Shown: in pieces, positions 28,865-37,474 of the stretch
Layout of the letters: each line of letters begins with the position of its first letter
How positions within the stretch are numbered: position 1 is the first letter of the stretch
Assembly (NCBI RefSeq): GCF_009177095.1
Contig: NZ_AP021861.1
Location: 3,888,501 to 3,952,500 of the forward strand
Direction of reading: 5' to 3'
DNA from: Lacipirellula parvula
Lineage (GTDB): Bacteria > Planctomycetota > Planctomycetia > Pirellulales > Lacipirellulaceae
DNA: 64,000 nt
The notes under the pieces: model-generated
The model's database searches: none
Told to the model about the DNA's origin: nothing
The model's input: the letters and a program-made list of their open reading frames with translations, nothing else
Program-made: the position numbers and the translations under genes

Positions 28865-29956
28865 ATGCGCTCGGCCGGATTGCTCGCCTCGTCGTCGGGA
28901 GACGGCGTCGAAGCGGCGGTCATCGATACCGATGGCCGGGATGAGATCGTTCCGCTCGCCGGCGTTTCGCTGCCATACGACAAGCGGCTCCGCTGGCGGA
29001 TTTTGGAAGCCACTCAAAACGACCTGCCGACCACCGAGATCCTGCGGCTTGAGAAGCAGCTTACCGCACAGCTCGCGCAGGTCTTCGAGAAGCTGTGCAC
29101 TGAATTCCCCGAGCAGACCAAGGGGATCGAGGTCGTCGGCCTCCATGGACACACGCTGCGGCACATCCCCAGCGAAGGGCTCACGTATCAGCTGGGCAAC
29201 CCTTGGCAGTTGGCCGAGGCGATCAAGCTGCCGATCGTCAGCGACTTCCGCCGGCACGATATGGCGACCGGAGGGCAGGGGAATCCGCTTGTTGCGATGT
29301 TCCATTGGGCCCACATGGCCTACGAGCCGCGGCCCTCGCTCATGCTCCACCTCGGCTCCGTCGCCAGCGTCACGTGGCTCAGCGAAGAGAACGAGATCAT
29401 CGCCGGCGATACCGGCCCCGGCGTTGGCCTGCTCAACGAGTGGGTCCAGGAGATGGCCGAGATCCCGCACGATCTCGACGGCAGCGTCTCCCGCGACGGC
29501 CGCGTTAATGACGAGCTGGTGCGGACGGCGCTCGATGCGCCGTTCTTCGCACGTTCGCTCCCAAAGGCCGCCGACCGCTACGAGTTCGATCACGTCGATG
29601 TGGCCGGCCTCAGCGTTGAAGATGGCGCCGCGACGCTTTGTGCAATCACCGTCGAAGCATTTGCGCGCGCGGTGAAGCAGCTGCCCGCTCTGCCCGACCT
29701 GCTCTGGATCACCGGCCCCGGCAGCGAACATCCGGTTATCTGCCACATGCTGCAGCAGCACTTCGCGACGGTTCGCAACGTCTCGGAACGCGGCCTCAAC
29801 CCGCACACGATGTCGGCCGAGTCGATCGCATGGCTCGCCGTGCGGCATCTCAAGCGGCTGCCGATCACCACGCCGGAGACAACAGGCTGCCGCTCGGCCG
29901 ACAGCGCCGGCGTCCTCACGCAAGCCCACACGTTCAATCCTGCGGAAGAGCAGTAA
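28865..29956 (+). CDS. AnmK-like sugar kinase (anhydro-MurNAc kinase family), divergent
   Basis: 363 residues from ATG 28865; TTG 28847 is another option. The fold follows AnmK (ATP-dependent opening and phosphorylation of 1,6-anhydro-MurNAc): 'VVGLHGHTLRHIP', 'QLGNPWQLAEA', 'SDFRRHDMATGGQGNPLV' and 'GDTGPG', which holds the catalytic Asp in AnmK. But the phosphate-binding 'MSGTSLDG' reads LASSSGDG, 'NIGGIAN' reads HLGSVAS, 'DTGPGN' reads DTGPGV and 'GGGSRN' reads GPGSEH. So substrate or even activity may differ. First gene of an operon with sugar oxidoreductases and a symporter under a XylR regulator, a catabolic rather than recycling setting. Confidence 0.82.
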   Translation: MRSAGLLASSSGDGVEAAVIDTDGRDEIVPLAGVSLPYDKRLRWRILEATQNDLPTTEILRLEKQLTAQLAQVFEKLCTEFPEQTKGIEVVGLHGHTLRHIPSEGLTYQLGNPWQLAEAIKLPIVSDFRRHDMATGGQGNPLVAMFHWAHMAYEPRPSLMLHLGSVASVTWLSEENEIIAGDTGPGVGLLNEWVQEMAEIPHDLDGSVSRDGRVNDELVRTALDAPFFARSLPKAADRYEFDHVDVAGLSVEDGAATLCAITVEAFARAVKQLPALPDLLWITGPGSEHPVICHMLQQHFATVRNVSERGLNPHTMSAESIAWLAVRHLKRLPITTPETTGCRSADSAGVLTQAHTFNPAEEQ

Positions 29957-29961
29957 ACCAG

Positions 29962-30897
29962 ATGGCTACGAAACGAATTGGATTCGTCGACTACCGACTC
30001 GACAACTACCACGCCGAGGTGTACCTCAAGGCGATTCGCGGGCCACTGGCTGCGCGCGGGTACGAAGTCGTCGGCGCCACGGCCATCGAGGGGGAAGTCA
30101 GTCGCGCGTGGGCTGAGGAGCGCGGCCTTCCCTACTTCGCCGATGTATCTTCGCTCGCGCCGCACGTCGATTGTTTCGTGATCCTCGCCCCAGCGAACCC
30201 CGAGCTGCATCTGGAGATGTGCGAGGCGGTTTTCCCATTTGGAAAGCTGACGTTCGTCGACAAAACGTTTGCCCCCGACGAACCAACGGCTCGCGGGATT
30301 TTCGCGCTGGCCGACGCCCATCGCGCACAGATTCAAACAACTTCGGCGTTGCGAACGACGGCAGTGCAAGCGTTCGTTCGCGAACTCCCTTCGCCGGTGC
30401 AAAGCCTGCTCCTGTTTTCATCCGGCACGACGTTCGCCGAGTATGGTATCCATCCCATCGAACTCGCGGTGAGTTGCCTAGGCCACGAGGCGGAGCGTGT
30501 CATGCGGCTCGGCCCGGCGGCCCACCCGCAGTGGCTGCTGCAGTTCTCCGGCAACCGCACGGCACTGATCGACTTCAACCCTGAAGCTGAAATCCCGTTC
30601 AGCGCGATCGTCTCGACGCAACAAGGGTGCGAGCGGATCGAAGTCGACGGCGGCACGCTGTTCCTCGACGCGGCGGCGAGCATTCTCGACTTCTTCGATG
30701 CGGGCCGACCGCTGATCGACCGCCGTGAATCGCTGATGGTCCGGCGGATCCTCGACGTGGCGATGAGCGACGAGGCCTGCAATGCGTTCGTAGATTTGCA
30801 ATCGAGCGGCGGACAGCACGCGGTTCCTGCGCCGCATTTCGCTGTGAGCGCTGCAGTCCGCGAAGATCACCATGCCGTGCAACCCGCCGGCCGTTAA
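29962..30897 (+). CDS. Degenerate Gfo/Idh/MocA-like protein
   Basis: 311 residues; ATG 29962 lies 5 bases after the kinase stop, so translation is likely coupled. Overall layout follows the Gfo/Idh/MocA dehydrogenases (Rossmann half, then alpha/beta substrate half), but the dinucleotide loop GxGxxG is absent ('IGFVDYRLDNYHAEVYLKAI') and the usual EKP motif reads 'FVDKTFAPD'. This suggests either very different cofactor binding or a non-enzymatic or scaffold role. It is a member of a poorly known 'Gfo/Idh-like' group seen in sugar operons. Confidence is high for the gene, lower for the function. Confidence 0.75.
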   Translation: MATKRIGFVDYRLDNYHAEVYLKAIRGPLAARGYEVVGATAIEGEVSRAWAEERGLPYFADVSSLAPHVDCFVILAPANPELHLEMCEAVFPFGKLTFVDKTFAPDEPTARGIFALADAHRAQIQTTSALRTTAVQAFVRELPSPVQSLLLFSSGTTFAEYGIHPIELAVSCLGHEAERVMRLGPAAHPQWLLQFSGNRTALIDFNPEAEIPFSAIVSTQQGCERIEVDGGTLFLDAAASILDFFDAGRPLIDRRESLMVRRILDVAMSDEACNAFVDLQSSGGQHAVPAPHFAVSAAVREDHHAVQPAGR

Positions 30898-30971
30898 CAC
30901 GACAACACTGCTCGTAGCCACGGCCGCTGCATTAAACCAGTATCATTCGCTCACTAGATAGGCATCGATTC

Positions 30972-32033
30972 GTGAAGCAACTCGGAATCATCGGAGCCGG
31001 CGCCATCGGACTGAAGCATGCGGAAGCGGCGCGCGAAGCGGGCGCCGCCGTACGCTGGGTCGTCGACATCAACCTTGAGAAGGCCCACGCGCTTGCCGAA
31101 AAATTCGGCGGCGAACCGTGCGAATCGATCGCGCCCGCGATCAACGATCCGGCGACCGACGCGATCATCGTCGGCGTGCCGAACCACCTCCACCGCGAGT
31201 TCGCCGTCGCGTCGCTCGACGCCGGCAAGGATGTGCTGCTTGAGAAGCCGATGGCCCTCAACGCCGCGGAGTGCGCGGAAATCAACGCCGCAGCGGTTCG
31301 CAACGGTCGCGTGCTGCAACTCGGCTTCGCCCATCGTTACACGGCGGTCGGTCGGCTCGCGCGGCAAATCGTCGACGAAGGGCGGCTCGGCGAGATTTAC
31401 CACGCTCAAGCCCACCTTCATCTTCGCCGCGGCGTTCCCGGACTTGGCAAGTGGTTCACCACGAAGTCGATCTCCGGCGGCGGCGCTCTGATTGACGTCG
31501 GCGTCCACCTGATCGACCTGTCGCTCTGGATTCTCGGCCACCCTGAAGTCGTCGACGTGAACGGGCAGGTCTACTCGACCTTCGGCCGACGGATGCGGGA
31601 CTACGTTTACAAAGACATGTGGGCCGGCCCGCCCGATTGGGACGGCGTCTGCGACGTCGAGGATGCGGCCCATGCCCTCGTGCGATTCCGCAACGGATCG
31701 ACGCTCGACCTCAACGTCGCCTGGGCCGGCAACTTTCCGGAGCAAGCGATGCCCGTTTCGATGATGGGCTTCTTCGGCGACCGCGGCGGCATGACGTTCG
31801 AACTGTTCGGCGATCACGCGACCGTGACGAGCGAACGGGACGGCGCGCTCGTCGACGAACGCTTCGAAGCACCTGAAGCCGAACTCTACCGCGATCAACT
31901 CGCCGCCTTCCTGCAGAGCATGGACACCCGCCAAGTGACCGGCGCCACGGGCTTAGACGGCGAGGTGGTCCAGCGCATCGTCGACGACATCTACCGCAGC
32001 AGCCTCCCGCGGCCAGCCGCTCTCCAGGCATAA
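30972..32033 (+). CDS. Gfo/Idh/MocA family NAD(P)-dependent sugar oxidoreductase
   Basis: 353 residues from a GTG at 30972. N-terminal Rossmann fold with 'LGIIGAGAIGLKHAEAA', 'VGVPNHLHREFAVASLDAGKDVLLEKPMALN' (EKP with the conserved Lys) and 'GALIDVGVHLIDLSLWILG', the catalytic His region. Oxidises a sugar or polyol hydroxyl with NAD(P). Third gene of the operon, 74 bases after the preceding gene and 57 before the symporter. Substrate unknown; with an AnmK-type kinase upstream an anhydrosugar is a reasonable guess. Confidence 0.92.
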   Translation: MKQLGIIGAGAIGLKHAEAAREAGAAVRWVVDINLEKAHALAEKFGGEPCESIAPAINDPATDAIIVGVPNHLHREFAVASLDAGKDVLLEKPMALNAAECAEINAAAVRNGRVLQLGFAHRYTAVGRLARQIVDEGRLGEIYHAQAHLHLRRGVPGLGKWFTTKSISGGGALIDVGVHLIDLSLWILGHPEVVDVNGQVYSTFGRRMRDYVYKDMWAGPPDWDGVCDVEDAAHALVRFRNGSTLDLNVAWAGNFPEQAMPVSMMGFFGDRGGMTFELFGDHATVTSERDGALVDERFEAPEAELYRDQLAAFLQSMDTRQVTGATGLDGEVVQRIVDDIYRSSLPRPAALQA

Positions 32034-32090
32034 TGGCACATCAGGCGGTTTGATTGGCCGCCGCTCGCCCTCGGCACGCAACGCCGTCGC

Positions 32091-33941
32091 ATGACACCAT
32101 CGCTTCAAAACCATCTGCCCGACTTGCTGGTGATCGGCGCCTATTTGGCGACGACGCTGATCGTCGGCCTATGGGCGCATCGCCTCTGGGATACCGGCCA
32201 CGAAGACGAGGAGAGCTACTACCTCGCCGGCCGGCGCGTGCCGGCGTGGATGAATGGCGTCTCCTACGCGGCGACGGCCATCAACGCCGACGTGGCGCCG
32301 CTCTACTGCGGCATGGCGGCGGTGATCGGGCTGCCGGTCGCGTGGTTCTACCTCTCGCGCTTTGGGCTGGCGTGGATGATCGTGGCGATGCTGTTCGCCG
32401 CGCGATGGCGGCAACTCAACATCCGCACGGGTCCGGAGTTTTATGCCCTCCGTTTCGGCGGCCGCGGCGCCAAGTTCGTTCGCGTCTACACCGCGCTGTT
32501 CGCCGTGGCCGTGAGCATGGTGCCGTGGATCGGGGCCGGCCTGCTCGGCACGCACAAGATCATGCAACCGGTGCTCGGCGTCGACAGCAAGTGGGTGACG
32601 CTCGCCTGCGTCGTGCCGATGGTCGCCGGCTACGTGTGGGTTTCCGGCTTCGCTGGCGTGTTGATCACCGACGTGTTCCAATCGGCCGTGATCATGGTCG
32701 CCAGCGCATGCTTGCTCATTGCCGTAATGGTGCAAGCCGGCGGCGCCGAACCGCTCGCCGAATCGATCCGCGCGGCCCATCCCACGGAGCATGCCGAGAT
32801 TCTCTCCACGCTGCCGACGCCTGAGCATGAAATCCTCGGCCCGCTGTTGGTCGTCGCGTGGCTGATCATCCCCACAATCGGTCGCGGCGGCAGCGTCGAC
32901 CTCGACGGCCAGCGGATCTTCTCCTGTCCGACGCCGCGGGAAGCAGCCAAGGTGACGATCTGGGGGCAGCTGGCGATGTTCGTCATGCTGCTGCTGATCA
33001 CGCTTCCTGTGCTCGGAATGTTGGCGAAGGAACCTGACCTCTACCACGCCACCCGCAGCGATCGCGAGCAAATTTACGGCCGGATGCTCACCGCCTACCT
33101 GCCGCCCGGAGTGCTCGGGCTCGTCGTCGCCGGCGCCCTGGCAAGCGTGATGTCGACCATCAGCGGTTACCTGAACTACGGTTCGCAAACGATCGTCAAC
33201 GACGTGCTCCGCCAGCTGTTCCCGAACGCCGCGATCCTCGACGCCCGCAACCCGCGCGTATTATGGGTCGGCCGGATGGTGACGCTCGTCATCTTGCTGG
33301 CCGGCGTGTGGGTGATGTACGCCTCAGACTCGCTGTTCCAAATTGCGATGGTCATCAGCGGCATGTTCGCCGCGTCGGCCGCCTACTACTGGGCCCAGTG
33401 GTGGTGGTGGCGGGCGAATCTCGCTTCGTGGATCGCCGCGATGGTCGGTGGCCCTATCATTTACTTTGTACTTGGTTCGCTGCTGCCGCAGTCGAGTTGG
33501 TGGCAATCGCAACTCGCCACGGGCGAAGCGGCCGCCGATGCAATGGCAATGTTGCACGCCGTCATCGCGATGGCGATCACGACGTTGCTGTGGGCCGTGG
33601 TGGCGCTACTCACCAAACCGGAGAGCGACGAAACGCTGACTTCGTTTTACTTGCGAGCCCGACCAATGGGGCTGTGGGGGCCCGTACGGGAAATGATCCG
33701 CGCGCAGGAGTCCGCCGCCGCTGCGCACGAACTACCGACGCTGCCGAGTGGCCTACTTCGTGGCGGATTCCTCGCCGCGATCGTCGGCGCCGCGTGGATC
33801 GGCGCCGGCGTGCTGGGGCTTTCACAACTCGCCGTCGGCCATTGGCTGGCCGCGGGCGGGTTGCTGCTCGCCGCTGCCGCGGGCGGTCTCGCGTTCTACA
33901 AATTATTTGATTGGCATATGAATCGCTTGGAGATTGACTGA
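32091..33941 (+). CDS. Sodium:solute symporter (SSF/SGLT family)
   Basis: 616 residues with about 13-15 membrane helices. Opening 'LVIGAYLATTLIVGLWAHR', then 'YYLAGRRVPAWMNGVSYAATAINADVAP' and 'RTGPEFYALRFGGRGAKFVRVYTALF' fit the SSF family of LeuT fold. Brings in a small solute, here probably a sugar, with sodium. It is the only transporter in the operon and its stop is 5 bases before the ATG of the next gene, so coupling is likely. Confidence 0.93.
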   Translation: MTPSLQNHLPDLLVIGAYLATTLIVGLWAHRLWDTGHEDEESYYLAGRRVPAWMNGVSYAATAINADVAPLYCGMAAVIGLPVAWFYLSRFGLAWMIVAMLFAARWRQLNIRTGPEFYALRFGGRGAKFVRVYTALFAVAVSMVPWIGAGLLGTHKIMQPVLGVDSKWVTLACVVPMVAGYVWVSGFAGVLITDVFQSAVIMVASACLLIAVMVQAGGAEPLAESIRAAHPTEHAEILSTLPTPEHEILGPLLVVAWLIIPTIGRGGSVDLDGQRIFSCPTPREAAKVTIWGQLAMFVMLLLITLPVLGMLAKEPDLYHATRSDREQIYGRMLTAYLPPGVLGLVVAGALASVMSTISGYLNYGSQTIVNDVLRQLFPNAAILDARNPRVLWVGRMVTLVILLAGVWVMYASDSLFQIAMVISGMFAASAAYYWAQWWWWRANLASWIAAMVGGPIIYFVLGSLLPQSSWWQSQLATGEAAADAMAMLHAVIAMAITTLLWAVVALLTKPESDETLTSFYLRARPMGLWGPVREMIRAQESAAAAHELPTLPSGLLRGGFLAAIVGAAWIGAGVLGLSQLAVGHWLAAGGLLLAAAAGGLAFYKLFDWHMNRLEID

Positions 33942-33945
33942 ACCC

Positions 33946-35700
33946 ATGCTTCGCTCGCTGCACACGCTCACGCTCGCTCTCGCCGCGATGGCGACGCTTA
34001 CGAACTCGTTCTTCGCAACGACCGCCGTTGGCGCTGAGGCGCCGAAGACCATCGATCTCACCGACTACGACGTCGTCATCGCCGGCGGTTCGACGGCCGC
34101 GTTCGCCGCCGCGATCGCCTCCGCAGAGAGCGGCGCCCGCACGGCGCTGCTCGAACCAACCGACTGGGTCGGCGGCCAACTCACCAGCAGCGGCGTCCCC
34201 GCCGTCGACGAGGCGTGGCACACGATCCAACCCAAATCGCCCGCCACCGAAGCCTACAGCGTCGCCAAGGTCGCCCGCACGCCGGCGAACATCACCCCCA
34301 GCTTCCACGCGCTGATGGAGGGCCTCGAAAATCCCGCCAATTGCTGGGTGAGCCGCTTCTGCTACTGCCCCGACAGCTTCGTGCGGCAACTCGAACCGCT
34401 GCAAGCGAAGGTCGGTGATAAGCTCACCGTCTATCTCGACACGGTGGTGAAGAACGTCGAAACGAGTCCCGACGGCAAGCGGATCATTTCGATCACCGCG
34501 ATCGAGCGCAAGCCTCGCGCCGGCGTGCTCCACAACGGATACGATCGTCTGCCGTCGCAAGACCTCGCCGACTGGTACTCGCCCCACGACTCCGCGCGGT
34601 TCACGAAGCGCGTCCTGAAGTTCGCCGCCGCCCCCGGCGCCAAGCGCTCGCCCGTCTTCATCGAAGCGACCGAGTGGGGCGAAGTTCTCGCGCTCGCCGA
34701 TGCCCCGTATCTGCAAGGGGTCGAGTCGACCGACGGCGGCCTCGAAGGCGACGACCGCGGCGGGCAAGCGACCGTCTACTGCTTCGTCGAAGAGTTCCTC
34801 GAGAACCCCGCCGACGAACCGAAAGCGAACGTGCCGCTCGATCGCATGGGTTTCGCCACCTACGAAGGTCGCGACGACGCCTGGGAGAAGGTGTGGACCT
34901 ATCGTCGCATCCGCGGCAAAGGCGCCCCGGCGCCAGGCGACCTCTGCCTGCAAAACTGGGGTTACTCCGACAAGGTCGGCAACGGCGGCAACGACTACCC
35001 GTTCGGCTACCTCTTCCCCTCGAAAGCCGATGCCGCCGCGACGCGCGACGATTGGCAAGGCGGCGTCGACGTCAAAGTCCTCGCCGGCGCCGAAGAACGC
35101 GCCCTTGGTTGGCATGAGTGGTTCAAAGCCAACGCTCCGGAAGGAATCAACCCAAAGCAGATCGTGCTCAACTCGTCGGTCCTCGGCACGGGCCACGGCC
35201 TCGCGAAGCTGCCGTACATTCGAGACACCCGCCGCTCGATCGGCCTCGACGGCTACGTGCTGCCGATGGAGGACATGGTCGGCGAAATCGCCGAGCGCAC
35301 CGGCACAAAGTTCGACGACCGCATCGCCCTCGGCGCCTACCCCGCCGACATCCACCCGATCACCGGCTTCACGTTCCCGAAGTACGTTTACAAGTACCAC
35401 GACACGCTGCCGTTCTACATTCCGTTCCGCTCGCTGACGAACGACCGCGTCGAGAACATGCTCGTCGCCGGCAAGACGATGGCCCAAAGCTTCCTCGCCA
35501 ACTCGGCGACGCGGCTCCACCCGACCGAATGGTCGACCGGCACCGCCGCCGGCGTGGCCGCCGCGTACATGGCGAAGACCGGCAAGACCTCGCGACAGGC
35601 GCTCGAGTCGATCGACGAGGTCCAAAAGCTGGTGGCGGAGAAGACGCCTATCGATTGGACGATTCCGACGGATGCGGTAAGCGAAGTAGCCAAGAAGTAA
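33946..35700 (+). CDS. Exported FAD-dependent oxidoreductase
   Basis: 584 residues from ATG 33946; a TTG at 33934 overlaps the symporter end. Signal peptide 'MLRSLHTLTLALAAMATLTNSFFATTAVGA'. FAD-binding Rossmann start 'YDVVIAGGSTAAFAAAIASAESGARTALLEP' has GxGxxA-like form (AGGSTAA), and 'NMLVAGKTMAQSFLANSATRLHPTEWSTGTAAGVAAAY' matches the C-terminal FAD-binding part of the FAD_oxidored family common in planctomycetes. Last gene of the operon. Being exported, it would act before uptake, perhaps on a sugar or on glycans. Substrate unknown. Confidence 0.9.
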   Translation: MLRSLHTLTLALAAMATLTNSFFATTAVGAEAPKTIDLTDYDVVIAGGSTAAFAAAIASAESGARTALLEPTDWVGGQLTSSGVPAVDEAWHTIQPKSPATEAYSVAKVARTPANITPSFHALMEGLENPANCWVSRFCYCPDSFVRQLEPLQAKVGDKLTVYLDTVVKNVETSPDGKRIISITAIERKPRAGVLHNGYDRLPSQDLADWYSPHDSARFTKRVLKFAAAPGAKRSPVFIEATEWGEVLALADAPYLQGVESTDGGLEGDDRGGQATVYCFVEEFLENPADEPKANVPLDRMGFATYEGRDDAWEKVWTYRRIRGKGAPAPGDLCLQNWGYSDKVGNGGNDYPFGYLFPSKADAAATRDDWQGGVDVKVLAGAEERALGWHEWFKANAPEGINPKQIVLNSSVLGTGHGLAKLPYIRDTRRSIGLDGYVLPMEDMVGEIAERTGTKFDDRIALGAYPADIHPITGFTFPKYVYKYHDTLPFYIPFRSLTNDRVENMLVAGKTMAQSFLANSATRLHPTEWSTGTAAGVAAAYMAKTGKTSRQALESIDEVQKLVAEKTPIDWTIPTDAVSEVAKK

Positions 35701-36045
35701 ACTAAGAGCTGCATGGTGACGCACACACTCCAGCGAGCCGGGGGGTTTATCCCCCCGGTCTTCCCCTCAAACAAACGCCACCGCGAATCTAAATTCAGCA
35801 AACGACGAGTTGAAGTCCGCAGACGACAACGGGCGCATCAGTCCAACGTGGCATTGGGCAACTTCGCCCGCTGCGTTCGCTACACGCCGCGACTTTCTCC
35901 GAAAATCTTTCGCCAAACGCTTGGAGATTGTCGCGAGACGCCTACACTAACGCCTGCGCAGGAGCAGCGCAGAGGCGCGTCTCGTTTGTCCTCACTCGTT
36001 TTGGCGCCAGGGTCGAAATAATTCATTGGCGCCGGGCAGGGGCTC
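35701..36045. other. Intergenic stretch with one G-type hairpin
   Basis: 345 bases between the operon and the sigma-54 activator. A stable hairpin at about 35735-35767 (AGCCGGGGGGTTTATCCCCC) is related to family G at 20406-20512 and may close the operon transcript. The remainder must hold the activator's promoter; no sigma-54 type promoter was recognised. Confidence 0.55.
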
Positions 36046-37074
36046 ATGAATGCGCGCCGGTTGGCGAGCCCCCCGCACACATCGGGGCTCGTCGGGTCGT
36101 CGGCGGCGACGTGTCGTTTGCGCGCGGAAATCGCGCGGGCGGCTCCGTTCGCTTCGAATGTTCTCATCACAGGCCCCAGCGGCGCCGGCAAAGAGCTGGT
36201 CGCGCGGGAAGTCCATGCGCTTAGCGCACGGGCGGGCGGGCCATTCGTGCCGGTTGACTGTGCATCGCTCGTCGGCGAACTGATGGCCAGCCAACTCTTT
36301 GGCCATGTCGCCGGGGCGTTCACCGGGGCTAACTGCGACGCCGTCGGTTGCTTTCAAGCGGCCAACGGCGGGACGCTGTTTCTCGATGAAATCGGCGAGA
36401 TGGAGTTGCCGCTGCAGGCCAAGCTACTTCGCGTGGTGCAGGAGCGCGTCGTCACGCCCGTTGGTAGCTACGCCGGCCGACCGATCGACGTCCGCATCGT
36501 CGCGGCAACGAATCGCAACTTGCTGCGCGAGGTTCGCGAAGGCCGCTTTCGCGAAGACCTGTACTATCGCCTGCATGTGGTCCACTTACAGGCATCTGCG
36601 CTCCGCGACCGGCCGGACGACATTCCCGCCCTGGCAGCGACGTTCCTCCAGCAACTCGCCGGCGAGGGACTGCCATGCTGCACGCTGTCGCTGGAGGCGA
36701 TCGCGGCCCTCATGGCGTACGCGTGGCCGGGGAACGTGCGGCAACTGCGGAACGTGCTCGAGCAAAGCGTCATCGAAGCGGCCGAGCCGACGATCACGGG
36801 CCGCAGTATCGAGCGGCTGCTCGAAGAGGAGCAGTACTACGACGAGCCTCTCACGGATGAGTCGGCTAAGGAGCTCGCCGCAGCACTACCGTCTCCGCCG
36901 CTGCTCCCGCCTCTTCCAGCGTCGCCCGCTTGGATGACGCTCGCCGAGTTGGAACGCGAGCATCTTGTGCGAACGCTCGAACTCACCTACTTCAATCGCG
37001 CAGCCGCGGCGCGATTGCTCGGCATCAGCCGGCAGGCGCTCCTGCGGAAGATCGAGCGTCACGGCCTCGCATAA
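36046..37074 (+). CDS. Sigma-54-dependent AAA+ activator without sensor domain
   Basis: 342 residues. AAA+ domain with Walker A GPSGAGKE (43-50), the intact sigma-54 contact loop GAFTGA (90-95), Walker B 'GTLFLDEIGEM', the R-finger region 'REDLYYRLHV' and 'AWPGNVRQLRNVLEQ'. The C-terminal 45 residues form a Fis-type HTH ('YFNRAAAARLLGISRQALLRKIERHGL'). There is no N-terminal receiver, PAS or GAF domain (only about 15 residues precede the AAA+ core), so activity must be set by amount or by a separate partner. A receiver-only protein is encoded nearby at 37475. Targets unknown; two PEP-CTERM genes follow. Confidence 0.93.
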   Translation: MNARRLASPPHTSGLVGSSAATCRLRAEIARAAPFASNVLITGPSGAGKELVAREVHALSARAGGPFVPVDCASLVGELMASQLFGHVAGAFTGANCDAVGCFQAANGGTLFLDEIGEMELPLQAKLLRVVQERVVTPVGSYAGRPIDVRIVAATNRNLLREVREGRFREDLYYRLHVVHLQASALRDRPDDIPALAATFLQQLAGEGLPCCTLSLEAIAALMAYAWPGNVRQLRNVLEQSVIEAAEPTITGRSIERLLEEEQYYDEPLTDESAKELAAALPSPPLLPPLPASPAWMTLAELEREHLVRTLELTYFNRAAAARLLGISRQALLRKIERHGLA

Positions 37075-37092
37075 CGAGCGAGCTGACCAACT

Positions 37093-37180
37093 CTAGCCCC
37101 GGGCTCTGCCCGGGGGTCGCCCTCCATTCCAGTTGGCATTGCCGCGCGTTGTGCCACCCCCGGGCGGAGCCCGGGGCTAG
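37093..37180. repeat. 88-base palindromic repeat family E, copy 2
   Basis: Same arms as the copy at 28600-28687 with a different centre and the same 88-base length. It starts 19 bases after the activator stop. Confidence 0.93.
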
Positions 37181-37203
37181 ATTCGTCGCGAAGCTTCATA
37201 AAT

Positions 37204-37283
37204 GTCCGCAATCGGACGCTTTTACCGCTTCGCACCCGCCGAGCGTCCGTCCGAATTCGGACGACTTCTCTCCGCTTCCGGAC
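37204..37283. promoter_or_regulatory. Three GTCCG-N4-CGGAC inverted repeats, candidate operator sites
   Basis: Sites at 37204-37217 (GTCCGCAATCGGAC), 37249-37262 (GTCCGAATTCGGAC, a perfect 14-base palindrome) and 37270-37283 (CTCCGCTTCCGGAC, one mismatch). Centres are 45 and 21 bases apart, so sites 2 and 3 lie two helical turns apart on one DNA face. They sit in the 400-base gap between the activator and the pseudo-receiver. The binding protein is not known. Confidence 0.55.
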
Positions 37284-37474
37284 GCCGCGTTCGCTCTCTC
37301 GAAGCGAGCCGTTCCAACCACAACGGCGCAATCTTCGATAGCGCAGCGACTTACGCCGCATCTACCCGCGCTCGCATCGTTTCGGCGCGCAGCATGCTTT
37401 AAGAGCAGCGTTCAACTCGCCCGCAGGCATCACGCCTCGCCTCGCTCGCAACGAGGCTGAAAGGACGCACGCTC

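Noticed and set aside
33610-35724. Long open frame (704 codons) on the minus strand opposite the FAD oxidoreductase and symporter
   Set aside because: It mirrors the codon pattern of a clear plus-strand gene in high-GC DNA, has no recognisable domain and is full of Arg/Gly/Val repeats typical of antisense frames. Similar frames at 1335-2504 and 14440-15972 were rejected for the same reason.
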